Below, piece after piece: positions 1 to 8,300 of a stretch of 64,000 bases of DNA (the stretch's first letter is position 1; each line of letters opens with the position of its first letter). The DNA comes from Clostridiaceae bacterium (GTDB lineage Bacteria > Bacillota > Clostridia > Lachnospirales > Lachnospiraceae), in NCBI GenBank assembly GCA_910575795.1, contig CAJTGE010000022.1, positions 1-64,000 of the forward strand, in the 5' to 3' direction. The translations under genes and the position numbers were made by a program. Under the pieces are notes generated by a model. The model was given only the letters and a program-made list of their open reading frames with translations, did no database searches and was not told the origin of the DNA.

Positions 1-1
1 T

Positions 2-319
2 GGCTGTTTCTGTGAACACCCCTGTTCACCGGCGAAATATGGAAGGACCGTACACATCTTTACCGATGATAATCCAAGGTTATTTAACATACCGCCAAGG
101 GATTCTAAAGCATGGGAAAAGGAATATGACAGAAGGACTTCTGTGGAACGCTCCAACAAGCGCGAGAAAGAGGACTATAAATTAGAAGACGGCAGGCACC
201 GCTCTACGAAGATGTGGTACTGCCGCCTCTACGGCATCATGATGTTACAGCATCTTGATGCCTGGGAAATGCCCTCTGTCGAGGCATTTCAAAAATCATT
301 CTTAGGTTTAGCCGCCTAA
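2..319 (+). CDS. Transposase, C-terminal part (truncated by window edge)
   Basis: An open frame of 105 codons runs in from the left edge and stops at TAA 317-319. The residues include ERSNKREKEDYKLEDGRH and MWYCRLYGIMMLQHLDAW, a pattern I associate with the C-terminal catalytic segment (the E of a DDE triad within a basic 'S-x-E-R-x-N' context) of IS1182/IS4-like DDE transposases in Clostridia. The N-terminal part lies outside the window, so completeness cannot be judged. It sits in an AT-richer segment than the chromosome beyond 1.7 kb, next to small regulator genes and a tRNA fragment, consistent with a mobile island edge. The family call is from motif recall, not a search. Confidence 0.7.
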   Translation, partial: GCFCEHPCSPAKYGRTVHIFTDDNPRLFNIPPRDSKAWEKEYDRRTSVERSNKREKEDYKLEDGRHRSTKMWYCRLYGIMMLQHLDAWEMPSVEAFQKSFLGLAA

Positions 320-557
320 TAATGATATATTAAGCAATCCCATAAGATTTTTCAAGGCATAGTACCTGCTATGTCCAATGTTTATGTCCATTTTTCTCAA
401 ATTTCTTTTCCTGCACGATATTTAGTTGTCAATTTTCAGTTAGAATCACATTCATTGAGATTCCGAGAAGTTATTCTTGATGATATTATTATACACTATT
501 TTTTATATGATGTCAACGATTTTCTATAAATAATTATATATAAAATAAATATAATAC

Positions 558-586
558 TTGATTATATATAAAATATAGTGTATTAT
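558..586 (+). promoter_or_regulatory. Candidate sigma-A promoter of the XRE gene
   Basis: TTGATT (558-563) and TATTAT (581-586) are separated by exactly 17 bp. They lie just upstream of the Shine-Dalgarno (about 594-599), so the 5' leader would be very short. The surrounding sequence is almost pure A/T, so chance matches are likely. Confidence 0.4.
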
Positions 587-605
587 ATAAAAAAGGAGGC
601 TTGGC

Positions 606-824
606 ATGGACGTAAGGGAATATATTAAGCTGTGTTGCGTGAAAAGAGGGAATATGTCAGAGGCGGAACTTGCGCGCCGAACTGGGCAGACACCGCAGAA
701 TATGAATAATAAGCACAAACGAAACACATTCAAAATATCTGAGTTGGAGAGGATAGCGGAAGCGTTGGATGCCGAATTGAAAATATCGTTTGTTGACAAA
801 GAAACAGGGAAGCCCATCATATAA
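606..824 (+). CDS. Small XRE-type helix-turn-helix regulator
   Basis: A 72-residue protein with a strong AAGGAGG-type ribosome site a few bases before the ATG. Residues 19-60 (AELARRTGQTPQNMNNKHKR ... SELERIAEALDAEL) fit a Cro/CI-type HTH: helix 2 'AELARRTGQ', recognition helix 'TPQNMNNKH', then the 'ISELERIAEALD' helix. It is one domain only, as in small mobile-element repressors. It is followed by a hairpin (about 882-911) and a ribbon-helix-helix gene, so it probably belongs to the regulatory module of the island. DNA target unknown. Confidence 0.75.
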   Translation: MDVREYIKLCCVKRGNMSEAELARRTGQTPQNMNNKHKRNTFKISELERIAEALDAELKISFVDKETGKPII

Positions 825-881
825 AATTTTTCACGACAAGGGGCGACAGTGATGTCGCTTCTTCTTGTAGGGGATTTTATT

Positions 882-911
882 TACCTGAGTAAACCCGTGT
901 TACTCGGTTAA
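882..911. other. Imperfect hairpin between the XRE and RHH genes
   Basis: The arms ACCTGAGTAA and TTACTCGGT can pair around a 7-nt loop, with one G-T pair. There is no clear T-run after it, so it may be an operator dyad or an mRNA structure rather than a terminator. Confidence 0.4.
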
Positions 912-955
912 ATTGTGATTTACAAAAGCAAATCAAGAAAGGAGGGTTTGCTCTC

Positions 956-1105
956 ATGAAAAGAGTCGGTATCGTGATAGAAGATTCATTGTATAAGGCA
1001 CTTAAACATTATGCCGTCAGCCAGGATACGACTGTGACCGACGTTATTGTAAGGCTTGTGAAAAAGGAACTTGAAACAAAAAAAGAGCAAACACAGAAGC
1101 TTTGA
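956..1105 (+). CDS. Ribbon-helix-helix (CopG/Arc-like) small protein
   Basis: A 49-residue ORF preceded by AAGGAGGG at 939-945. The sequence MKRVGIVIEDSLYKALKHYA then TVTDVIVRLVKKELE fits the RHH fold: a short N-terminal beta strand (RVGIVIE), helix A (SLYKALKHYAVSQ), a turn, and helix B (VTDVIVRLVKKEL). Such proteins act as dimeric DNA-binding regulators in plasmid and integrative-element control. It lies in the same small regulatory cluster as the XRE gene. A role in element maintenance is inferred from context only. Confidence 0.65.
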   Translation: MKRVGIVIEDSLYKALKHYAVSQDTTVTDVIVRLVKKELETKKEQTQKL

Positions 1106-1194
1106 CCGGCAATGTGTTTGCTCAATCCACAAATCCAGAAAGGACTTTATACATTCAGTATAACATTTTGCCGGGTAGTTTTCAACCACAAATT

Positions 1195-1404
1195 TCAGCC
1201 CTGTGGCTCATATGGAACTTGCAGCATACTGGCAAAGGTAATACTATATAGGTGTATGAGAGCCCGCGCCAGTTCTTTTTCAGGAAGTGGAAATTTTTCA
1301 TAAAAAGGCATTTCAATATCTTGCCAAACCAGTCCGAGGTGATACTGATAAATATCTTTAGCAATTTCTATAGCTTTCATTTCAGTTTCCGTCATTTTTT
1401 CCAT
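1195..1404 (-). CDS. Hypothetical 69-residue protein in island
   Basis: The minus-strand ORF starts at 1404 and has a GGAGG site about 8 nt upstream of its ATG. This start is preferred to a shorter overlapping ORF in another frame. The product is acidic in its N-terminal half (MEKMTETEMKAIEIAKDIYQ) and contains Trp/Tyr-rich stretches; no signal peptide or membrane segment is apparent. I do not recognise the family. It is convergent with the RHH gene and lies between that gene and the putative attachment site. Confidence 0.5.
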   Translation of the reverse strand: MEKMTETEMKAIEIAKDIYQYHLGLVWQDIEMPFYEKFPLPEKELARALIHLYSITFASMLQVPYEPQG

Positions 1405-1597
1405 TCGTAACCTCCATATAAATGTTTGCTGCCGGCGTTGGCAGTCAACGCCAACCTTTCGCCAACCATGTACAAGTTGTTGTGTCAGATCACGAATGAT
1501 ACATAGATATTTTAAATTCTTTAATCCATTTTCCTTTTTATTTTTCAGGCCATATGTTCATCACAAAAGTTCCGGTTAAGTATCGCATATTTCAAAG

Positions 1598-1619
1598 TAT
1601 CACACGAAATATCACACGA
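1598..1619. repeat. Two direct repeats TATCACACGA, 12-nt period
   Basis: TATCACACGA occurs at 1598-1607 and again at 1610-1619, 25 bp before the tRNA-like fragment. Short direct repeats beside an attachment site are typical of tyrosine-integrase arm sites; that role is inferred. Confidence 0.4.
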
Positions 1620-1643
1620 TACCTTAAACCCTATATAGAATAA

Positions 1644-1678
1644 AGCTTCCGCTTCGGGTTCGAATCCCGTCTCGTGCT
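1644..1678 (+). other. tRNA-Gly-like 3' fragment, candidate attachment site
   Basis: The sequence contains the T-arm core GGGTTCGAATCCC (1656-1668), an acceptor 3' strand CTCGTGC (1671-1677) and T at the discriminator position, preceded by AGCTTCC, which resembles a glycine anticodon arm. No 5' half (expected to begin GCACGAG) and no D-arm are present, so this is not a complete tRNA. A terminator follows directly. Fragments like this arise when an element integrates into the 3' end of a tRNA gene. Assignment to Gly rests on the U73 discriminator and the anticodon-arm resemblance. Confidence 0.6.
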
Positions 1679-1683
1679 CTTTG

Positions 1684-1712
1684 AAAAGCCCGGATTTACT
1701 GGGCTTTTTTAC
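1684..1712 (+). terminator. Rho-independent terminator after tRNA fragment
   Basis: Arms AAAAGCCC (1684-1691) and GGGCTTTT (1701-1708) form a perfect stem with a 9-nt loop and a T-run. It probably belonged to the tRNA gene whose 3' end lies immediately upstream. Confidence 0.8.
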
Positions 1713-1749
1713 TTTGTGTTATATTTCAAGCCGTATGAAATGTTCCCTC

Positions 1750-1778
1750 TTGACAATCCCCCCAAGACCAGCTATGAT
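1750..1778 (+). promoter_or_regulatory. valS promoter
   Basis: TTGACA (1750-1755), a 17-bp spacer and TATGAT (1773-1778) make a near-consensus sigma-A promoter. Transcription would start near 1785, directly before the T-box stem I. Confidence 0.8.
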
Positions 1779-1784
1779 TATTCC

Positions 1785-2061
1785 ATGAAAAGGCAGTGAA
1801 AAAGAGGAGTACACCCGTTACCCCTGACAGAGAGGGCGGCCCGGCGGTTGAGAGGCGGCTTCAGGAAGGGCGGATGGAAGGTAGCTTTGGAGCCGGATTT
1901 CCGAACAGGCTGTCCAGCAGTAGGAGATCACGGATCGTCCCCGTTACAGGACGCAATGAGGATCGGATGCGTATGCGCCGCGCAGGAGCGCAAGGCCGGT
2001 CGAAAAAAGGTGGTACCGCGAGTCGCTTCGCCCTTTGCAGTAAATGCAGAGGGCTTTTTTT
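1785..2061 (+). promoter_or_regulatory. T-box riboswitch of valS
   Basis: The antiterminator T-box AAGGTGGTACCGCG is at 2007-2020 and is followed by a terminator stem (2030-2054, GCCCTTTGCA / TGCAGAGGGC) with seven T residues. A stem I loop-E pair is visible: AGTA at 1808-1811 against GAA at 1877-1879, with CACCCG/CGGATG closing the helix above. The likely specifier is GTA (Val) at 1881-1883, followed by a purine. Uncharged tRNA-Val would stabilise the antiterminator and allow valS transcription. Compared with the tyrS T-box in this window, the Val triplet is one base further from GAA, so the specifier is less certain than the T-box itself. Confidence 0.9.
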
Positions 2062-2175
2062 ATGCACAGGCCCGCAAAGGGAAGTTTGCCCCAAAGCGGC
2101 ATGCGGGCCGCGCGACGAGCAGGGGAAAAGCTTTTTCTCTACTCGATTGCACAGGCTCGCGTGTGGGGCGGAGAA
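2056..2175 (+). repeat. Family E two-hairpin element (copy 1), after valS T-box terminator
   Basis: It begins at the terminator T-run. The first 34 nt (2056-2089) are identical to 63458-63491. It can form GGCCCGC/GCGGGCC and a second hairpin around AGGGGAAAAGC. It lies in the leader between the T-box and the valS ribosome site. Confidence 0.65.
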
Positions 2176-2240
2176 ATGATCGTGTAATAGTTCGCCGCCC
2201 GATTTTCAAAATATATTTATTTCACAGAGGAGGCATAACC

Positions 2241-4901
2241 ATGAGAGAAATGGAAAAGACATACAATCCGGCGGATATCGAAAAACGCCTGTACCAGAAA
2301 TGGCTGGACGGCAAATATTTCCTTGCCGACGCGGCGCGCGGAAAGCGGGAGGGCAAAAAGCCCTTTACGATTGTGATGCCGCCGCCCAATATCACAGGCC
2401 AGCTCCATATGGGGCATGCCCTGGACAATACGATGCAGGATATTTTAACGCGCTATAAGAGGATGCAGGGCTATGAAGCGCTCTGGCAGCCGGGCACGGA
2501 TCACGCGGCGATCGCCACGGAGGTGAAGGTGACGGATCGCTTAAAGAGCCAGGGCATTGACAAGCAGGAGCTGGGCCGCGAGGGCTTCCTTGAGAAGGCG
2601 TGGGAGTGGAAAGAGGAGTATAACACGCGCATCATCGGGCAGCTTCACCGGCTCGGTTCGTCCGCAGACTGGGACAAGACGCGTTTTACGATGGATGCGG
2701 GCTGTTCGGAGGCGGTCCTGGAGGTCTTTGAAAAGCTGTACAGGAAGGGCTATATTTACAGGGGCTCCCGCATCATCAACTGGTGTCCGGCGTGCCAGAC
2801 CTCGATCTCGGACGCGGAGGTGGAGCATGAGGAAAAGGACGGCTTTTTCTGGCATATCCAGTACCCAATCGTGGGAGAAGAGGGGCGCTTTGTGGAGATT
2901 GCCACCACGCGCCCGGAAACCATGCTGGGCGATACGGCCGTGGCGGTGAATCCCGGGGATGAGCGCTATCAGGCTCTGATCGGGAAGATGCTGAAGCTTC
3001 CGCTGACGGATCGGGAGATTCCGGTGATTGCGGACGAATATGTGGATAAGGAATTCGGCACAGGCTGTGTGAAGATCACCCCGGCCCATGATCCCAACGA
3101 CTTTGAGGTGGGAAGACGCCATCAGTTAGAGGAAATCTGCATAATGAACGACAATGCGACGATCTGCGCGCCCGGCAAATATCAGGGAATGGACCGCTAT
3201 GAGGCCAGGAAGGCCATTGTGGATGATTTAACCGCCCTGGGCCTGCTTGTAAAAGTAATTCCGCATTCCCATAACGTGGGCGCGCACGATCGCTGCAAGA
3301 CCACGGTGGAACCCATGATTAAGCCTCAGTGGTTTGTGAAAATGGACGAGATGGCAAAGCCGGCCATTGAAGCCCTGAAATCCGGCCGTCTGAAATTCGT
3401 CCCGGAGAGCTTTGGCAAGACCTATCTGCACTGGCTGGAGGGCATCCGCGACTGGTGTATTTCCAGACAGCTCTGGTGGGGGCACCGGATCCCGGCCTAC
3501 TATTGTGATGACTGCAGGGAGATGATGGTTTCAAAGACGGCCGTGAAAACATGCCCGAAATGCGGCGGCGCGCACGTTCATCAGGATGAAGATACGCTGG
3601 ACACCTGGTTTTCCTCCGCGCTGTGGCCGTTTTCCACGCTGGGATGGCCGGAAAAGACGCCGGAATATGAGTATTTTTACCCCACGGACGTGCTGGTGAC
3701 AGGGTATGACATCATTTTCTTCTGGGTTATCCGCATGGTATTTTCCGGCCTGGAGCAGACGGGAAAGGAGCCGTTTAACACCGTCCTGATCCATGGCCTG
3801 GTGCGCGACTCACAGGGGCGCAAGATGAGCAAATCCCTTGGAAACGGCATTGATCCGCTGGAGGTGATCGACAAATACGGGGCGGACGCGCTGCGCATGA
3901 CGCTCATGACCGGAAACGCGCCGGGCAATGATATGCGTTTTTACTGGGAGCGCGTGGAGGCCAGCCGAAATTTTGCCAATAAGGTGTGGAATGCGTCGCG
4001 TTTCATTATGATGAATATCGGGAAAGCGCCGGACGCGAAGGCAGAGCTTAAAGCTCTTACCCTTGCGGACCGCTGGATCCTTTCCAGAGTGAATACCCTG
4101 GCAAAGGATGTGACAGAAAATATGGATAAATACGAGCTGGGGATTGCCCTCCAGAAGGTGTATGATTTTATCTGGGAGGAATTCTGCGACTGGTATATTG
4201 AGATGGTAAAGCCAAGGCTGTACGACGAAACGGACGCGACCAAGGCGGCGGCGCTGTGGACGCTGAAGGCAGTGCTTTTGCAGTCCTTAAAGCTTCTGCA
4301 CCCCTATATGCCGTTTATCACAGAGGAGATCTTCATGAGTTTACAGGACGAAGAGCCGTCGATCATGGTTTCCTCTTGGCCGGTTTACAGGGAGAGCTGG
4401 AATTTTGCAGAGGAAGAGCAGGCGGTGGAGACGATGAAAGAGGCGGTCCGCGCGATCCGCAATGTCCGGGCCTCCATGAATGTTCCGCCCAGCAAAAAGG
4501 CAAAGGTTTACGTTGTGTCAGACAGCGCCGAAACGCTCGGCATCTTTGAGCGCGGCAGGAGCTTCTTTGCAAGCCTTGCCTGTGCGGGCGAGGTGGTTCT
4601 CCAGACAGATAAGACGGGAATCGCAGAGGACGCTGTATCGGCTGTGACTGCCCGGGCGGCGATCTATATGCCGTTTGCGGAGCTGGTGGATCTGGACAAG
4701 GAGATCGAGCGCCTGAAAAAGGAAGAGGAACGCCTGACAAAGGAGTTAAACCGTGTCAATGGGATGCTGGGAAATGAGAAATTTGTCAGCAGGGCGCCGG
4801 AGGCGAAGATCGCCGAGGAGCGCGAAAAGCTCGCGAAGTATACGCAGATGATGGCGCAGGTGAAGGAGAGGCTTTCGCAGTTAGGAACTGTCAAAAAATA
4901 A
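2241..4901 (+). CDS. valS: Valyl-tRNA synthetase
   Basis: This cytoplasmic class I synthetase attaches valine to tRNA-Val and edits mischarged threonine. The 886-residue product has the usual length. The HIGH motif is HMGH at residues 56-59 after PPPNITGQL; the KMSKS motif is intact at about 528-532; the CP1 editing domain lies between (TTRPETMLGDTAVAVNP); an anticodon-binding domain and a C-terminal coiled-coil arm (about 815-880, rich in E/K/R/L) follow. The ATG at 2241 has GAGGAGG upstream; longer in-frame extensions run through the T-box and are not real. Expression should respond to tRNA-Val charging. The last codons (GTVKK and stop) lie inside a palindromic element, so the natural C-terminus may have been altered slightly. 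Confidence 0.98.
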   Translation: MREMEKTYNPADIEKRLYQKWLDGKYFLADAARGKREGKKPFTIVMPPPNITGQLHMGHALDNTMQDILTRYKRMQGYEALWQPGTDHAAIATEVKVTDRLKSQGIDKQELGREGFLEKAWEWKEEYNTRIIGQLHRLGSSADWDKTRFTMDAGCSEAVLEVFEKLYRKGYIYRGSRIINWCPACQTSISDAEVEHEEKDGFFWHIQYPIVGEEGRFVEIATTRPETMLGDTAVAVNPGDERYQALIGKMLKLPLTDREIPVIADEYVDKEFGTGCVKITPAHDPNDFEVGRRHQLEEICIMNDNATICAPGKYQGMDRYEARKAIVDDLTALGLLVKVIPHSHNVGAHDRCKTTVEPMIKPQWFVKMDEMAKPAIEALKSGRLKFVPESFGKTYLHWLEGIRDWCISRQLWWGHRIPAYYCDDCREMMVSKTAVKTCPKCGGAHVHQDEDTLDTWFSSALWPFSTLGWPEKTPEYEYFYPTDVLVTGYDIIFFWVIRMVFSGLEQTGKEPFNTVLIHGLVRDSQGRKMSKSLGNGIDPLEVIDKYGADALRMTLMTGNAPGNDMRFYWERVEASRNFANKVWNASRFIMMNIGKAPDAKAELKALTLADRWILSRVNTLAKDVTENMDKYELGIALQKVYDFIWEEFCDWYIEMVKPRLYDETDATKAAALWTLKAVLLQSLKLLHPYMPFITEEIFMSLQDEEPSIMVSSWPVYRESWNFAEEEQAVETMKEAVRAIRNVRASMNVPPSKKAKVYVVSDSAETLGIFERGRSFFASLACAGEVVLQTDKTGIAEDAVSAVTARAAIYMPFAELVDLDKEIERLKKEEERLTKELNRVNGMLGNEKFVSRAPEAKIAEEREKLAKYTQMMAQVKERLSQLGTVKK

Positions 4902-5040
4902 CTTTTCATATTGCTTGTTTTTTTCTCCGATAGTACCACTCAAAAATCAGTTACATAGCCCACTATGCGCCTGATTTTTGAGTGGCACTCTCGAAGAAAA
5001 ATCCTGCGCACTATTGAAAAGTTATTTCTTAACAGTTCCT
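4883..5040. repeat. Family F palindromic element overlapping the valS stop
   Basis: A 158-bp imperfect palindrome with termini AGGAACTGT and ACAGTTCCT, inner arms around ATAACTTTTCA/TGAAAAGTTAT, and a central 15-bp perfect stem CCACTCAAAAATCAG/CTGATTTTTGAGTGG. It supplies the valS stop codon (4899-4901). It may also end the valS transcript. A shortened relative lies at 9716-9771. Confidence 0.75.
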
Positions 5041-5041
5041 T

Positions 5042-5064
5042 AGAGCGCGTTTGAAACGCGCTCT
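5042..5064. repeat. Perfect mini-hairpin, family B terminus-like
   Basis: AGAGCGCGTTT and its complement face each other across a single-base centre. It resembles the family B ends (TAGAGCGTGTTTGAAA) joined without an interior, so it may be a collapsed copy. It directly abuts element F. Confidence 0.55.
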
Positions 5065-5176
5065 GATGAAAACGGGCGGCGCTCAAGAGGAGGAGGGCGC
5101 CACAGTCCGTCTTCCTCTGCCGCCTGCGCGCGCCCGCAAAGAAGCCTTGTCATTTCAGAAATATTCCCATAACAGA

Positions 5177-5205
5177 TTGCACATTTCTCCCCAACCGTCT
5201 ATAAT
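5177..5205 (+). promoter_or_regulatory. Promoter of the SNF2 helicase gene
   Basis: TTGCAC (5177-5182) and TATAAT (5200-5205) with a 17-bp spacer. The predicted start near 5212 leaves a leader of about 155 nt containing two strong hairpins. Confidence 0.75.
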
Positions 5206-5253
5206 GTGTTTATTCCCGCGAGCAACGAGCCAGGAGGGCGTGCCTGCATGCAC

Positions 5254-5334
5254 ATTTGGCGACTGCCGCGAGGGCCAAATACCCCGCTGCTCTGCAGCGC
5301 TGCAAGCTTGACGCCCCGTTGCTTGCAGCGGGGT
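5254..5334 (+). promoter_or_regulatory. Structured 5' leader hairpins before the SNF2 gene
   Basis: A first stem ATTTGGC (5254-5260)/GCCAAAT (5274-5280) is followed by a perfect 10-bp stem ACCCCGCTGC (5281-5290)/GCAGCGGGGT (5325-5334). There is no T-run, so this is not an obvious terminator. The function is unknown; it could be another palindromic repeat. Confidence 0.5.
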
Positions 5335-5366
5335 TGCTGACTACAAACACGAAAAGGATCAAACGT

Positions 5367-8300
5367 ATGCTGACAGAAAAATACATTAAATCCCTGTGTC
5401 TCCCCCAATTCTGGTCGCGGGGCCGGGTTCTGGCGCAGGAAAATGCAGTGATGAATCTGCGTATTTCCGTAACGCCGACCATGATTGATTTTGAGGCCAG
5501 AGTGCAGGGCAGCCGGAAGCAGCCATACAGGGTTATCGGCAGCTATAACCGCTCAGAGGAAAAGCTGAAACGGATCTCCTGTAGCTGCCCTGCATTCATG
5601 GAGTATCAGGGCCTTTGTAAGCACTGTGCGGCTGTTCTTATAAAATGTGTGGATATGGAAGAGTTTCAGGACACGGCCAGCCTGCGCGGCGCGGGCGTAT
5701 CGCGCCAGGATACGGACAGGCGGCAGGACGCATCTGAACGGGCGACGACGCCGGAATTTAAGCGTTTTCTGGAAACGGAGCTGAATAGCCGTTCTGTGCT
5801 TCTTGGACACGACGAGCTGCACGGCAGGGTGCGCCTGGAGCCGCATTTTACGGTGAGGGGCAGCCGTTTGTCGGTGGAGTTCAAGCTTGGCGTGGGACGG
5901 ATGTATGTGATAAAGGATGTGTATGCCTTTGCGGCGAACTGCCTGAGAAAGGATCCGTATGAATATGGAAAAAATTTGAAATTTGTCCACACCGTCGAGG
6001 CATTTGAGGAGGATTCCCGGCCGCTTGTGATGGAGGTGGTGAGCTGGGCCAGGCAGCGGGTGAGCAATCTTTCTTCCCTTCGGTACAACAACGTGGCCAA
6101 CCGGTCGGCGACGCTGACAGAGGATGTGTTCGCAAGATTTCTTCTGGCATACCGCGGTGAGGAGCTTCAGGTCACACTGGACGGCGTCGCCCTGTTCTGC
6201 CGGATGGTCCAGGGGCCTGCGCCGCGCCGCCTTACCATTTGCGGGGACAGGGACGGCGTCGTCTTAAAGACATCGCCTATGCGCACGTTTACAGGCAGCT
6301 CGTATGTTGTGACGATCATCGATTCCTCCATTTATATTGAAAGCGAACGGGATCTGCGCCCCTCGCTGGACTTCCTGTATTTCCTGGAGGACAAAAAGCG
6401 CCAGGATATGTTTATCCATAAATCAGATGTCCCGGCCTTTTGCCGCGAGCTTTTGCCGCGGCTTGAGAAAAATTTTGCCTGTGATCGTGAAGGATTTGAC
6501 GAGGCTTCATATGGAATTGTTCCGGCGCGCTTCCAGTTCTATTTAGACCGCCCGGGCGAGGACACGGTGTCCTGCCGCGCTCTGGCAGTGTACGGGGAGG
6601 AAAAGGAAAAGCGTGAGTTCGGCCTGTTTGACAATACCACGGATCTTTTGCAGCGGGATCGCGCGGCGGAGGTGGAGACGGCCGCGCTTCTGGCAGAATG
6701 GCGGGACAGCGCGCGGGACAGGCAAACGGCCCTGGTGGAAGGCGAGGAGGAGATTTACCGCTTCCTGTCCGGCGTTGCGCCGCTTCTCGAGAGCCGTGGG
6801 GAGGTCTTTGCCACGGATGCCTTCCGGCGTCTTCGGATCCGCCGGCAGCCGCGCGTGACGGTCAGCCTGTCCATCAAACGCGGCTTCCTGCAGTTTGCCT
6901 ATGAGGCGGAGGAGATGAACCGGGAGGAAATAGAGGAGATCTTATCCCATTACGATCGGAAGAGGAAATATTACCGCTTAAAGGACGGGAGCTTCCTGGA
7001 TATGGAGCAGGGAGATTCTGTGAGTACGCTCCATTCTATCCGGGAGGATTTGAACCTGACGGATGCCCAGATGAAAAAGGGGGAAGTCCGCCTGCCTGCG
7101 TACCGGGCGCTTTACCTGGACGACGCCGCGAGGGAGAGCGCGCTTCTGGAGACAAAGGAGGACGCGCAGTGCCGTTCCTTCCTGCGCGATATGAAGAATG
7201 TGGAGTACCATGATTTCCCCCTGCCGGAGTCTCTGGAGCCTGTCCTGCGCTCCTATCAGAAATACGGATTTCTGTGGCTCAAGAACCTAAGGAAAAACGG
7301 GCTGGGCGGCGTTTTGGCGGATGATATGGGACTTGGAAAGACGCTGCAGGTGATCGCCTTCCTGCTCTCGGAGGCGCAGGAAAAACGCCCCGCCGGGCGG
7401 CGCTTTGCCGTAGTGATCACACCGGCCTCGCTGGTGTATAACTGGCGGGAGGAGTTAAAGCGGTTTGCGCCGGAGCTTTCCGTGACGCTGGCTGTGGGCG
7501 CCGCCGCGGAGCGCAGGGCATTGATTGAGGCATCCGCGGACTGCGATGTGCTGATCACGTCCTATGACCTGCTCAAGCGCGATATTGCGATCTATGAAAA
7601 TCTGGAATTCTCCTGCCAGATCATTGACGAGGCGCAGTACATCAAGAATCAGGGCACGCAGGCGGCAAAGGCTGTAAAAGCCGTTCACAGCGTATTCCGG
7701 GCAGCGCTCACGGGAACTCCGATCGAAAACAGGCTGAGCGAGCTGTGGAGCCTTTTTGATTTCCTTCTGCCGGGATTTCTCTACTCGTATCCGGCCTTCC
7801 GCAAGCGCTATGAGCTGCCGGCAGCCGGGGAGCAGGGAAAGGACGCGCTTGCGCGCTTACAGCGCATGATCCGCCCCTTTGTGCTGAGAAGGCTTAAAAA
7901 GGACGTGCTGAAGGAGCTTCCGGACAAGCTGGAGAAAAACGTCGCCAGCGCCATGGAGGGCGAGCAGCTTAAGCTGTACCGGACCAATGTGGGGAACCTG
8001 CGCCGGATGTTGGAAAAGCAGACCAAGGAGGAATTCAACCACTCCCGGATCCAGATCTTAAGCCAGCTCACGCTGCTGCGGGAAATCTGCTGTGATCCGG
8101 CGCTGGTGTACGATGACTACAGGGGAAAAAGCGCCAAGACCGATCTCTGCATGGATCTGATCCGCAACGGCGTGGAGGGCGGCCATAAGATCCTGCTGTT
8201 TTCCCAGTTTACAGCCATGCTGGAGCGCCTTAAGGACCGGCTGACGCAGGAGCAGATTTCCTGGTATTCCCTGACCGGGGCCACGCCAAAGGCGGAGCGC

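Noticed and set aside
1640..1680. A complete tRNA gene
   Set aside because: Only the T-arm and acceptor 3' strand are present; no D-arm or 5' acceptor strand.
1848..2240. Long N-terminal extension of the valS reading frame
   Set aside because: It crosses the T-box, its terminator and a repeat; the ATG at 2241 has the ribosome site and the normal ValRS N-terminus.
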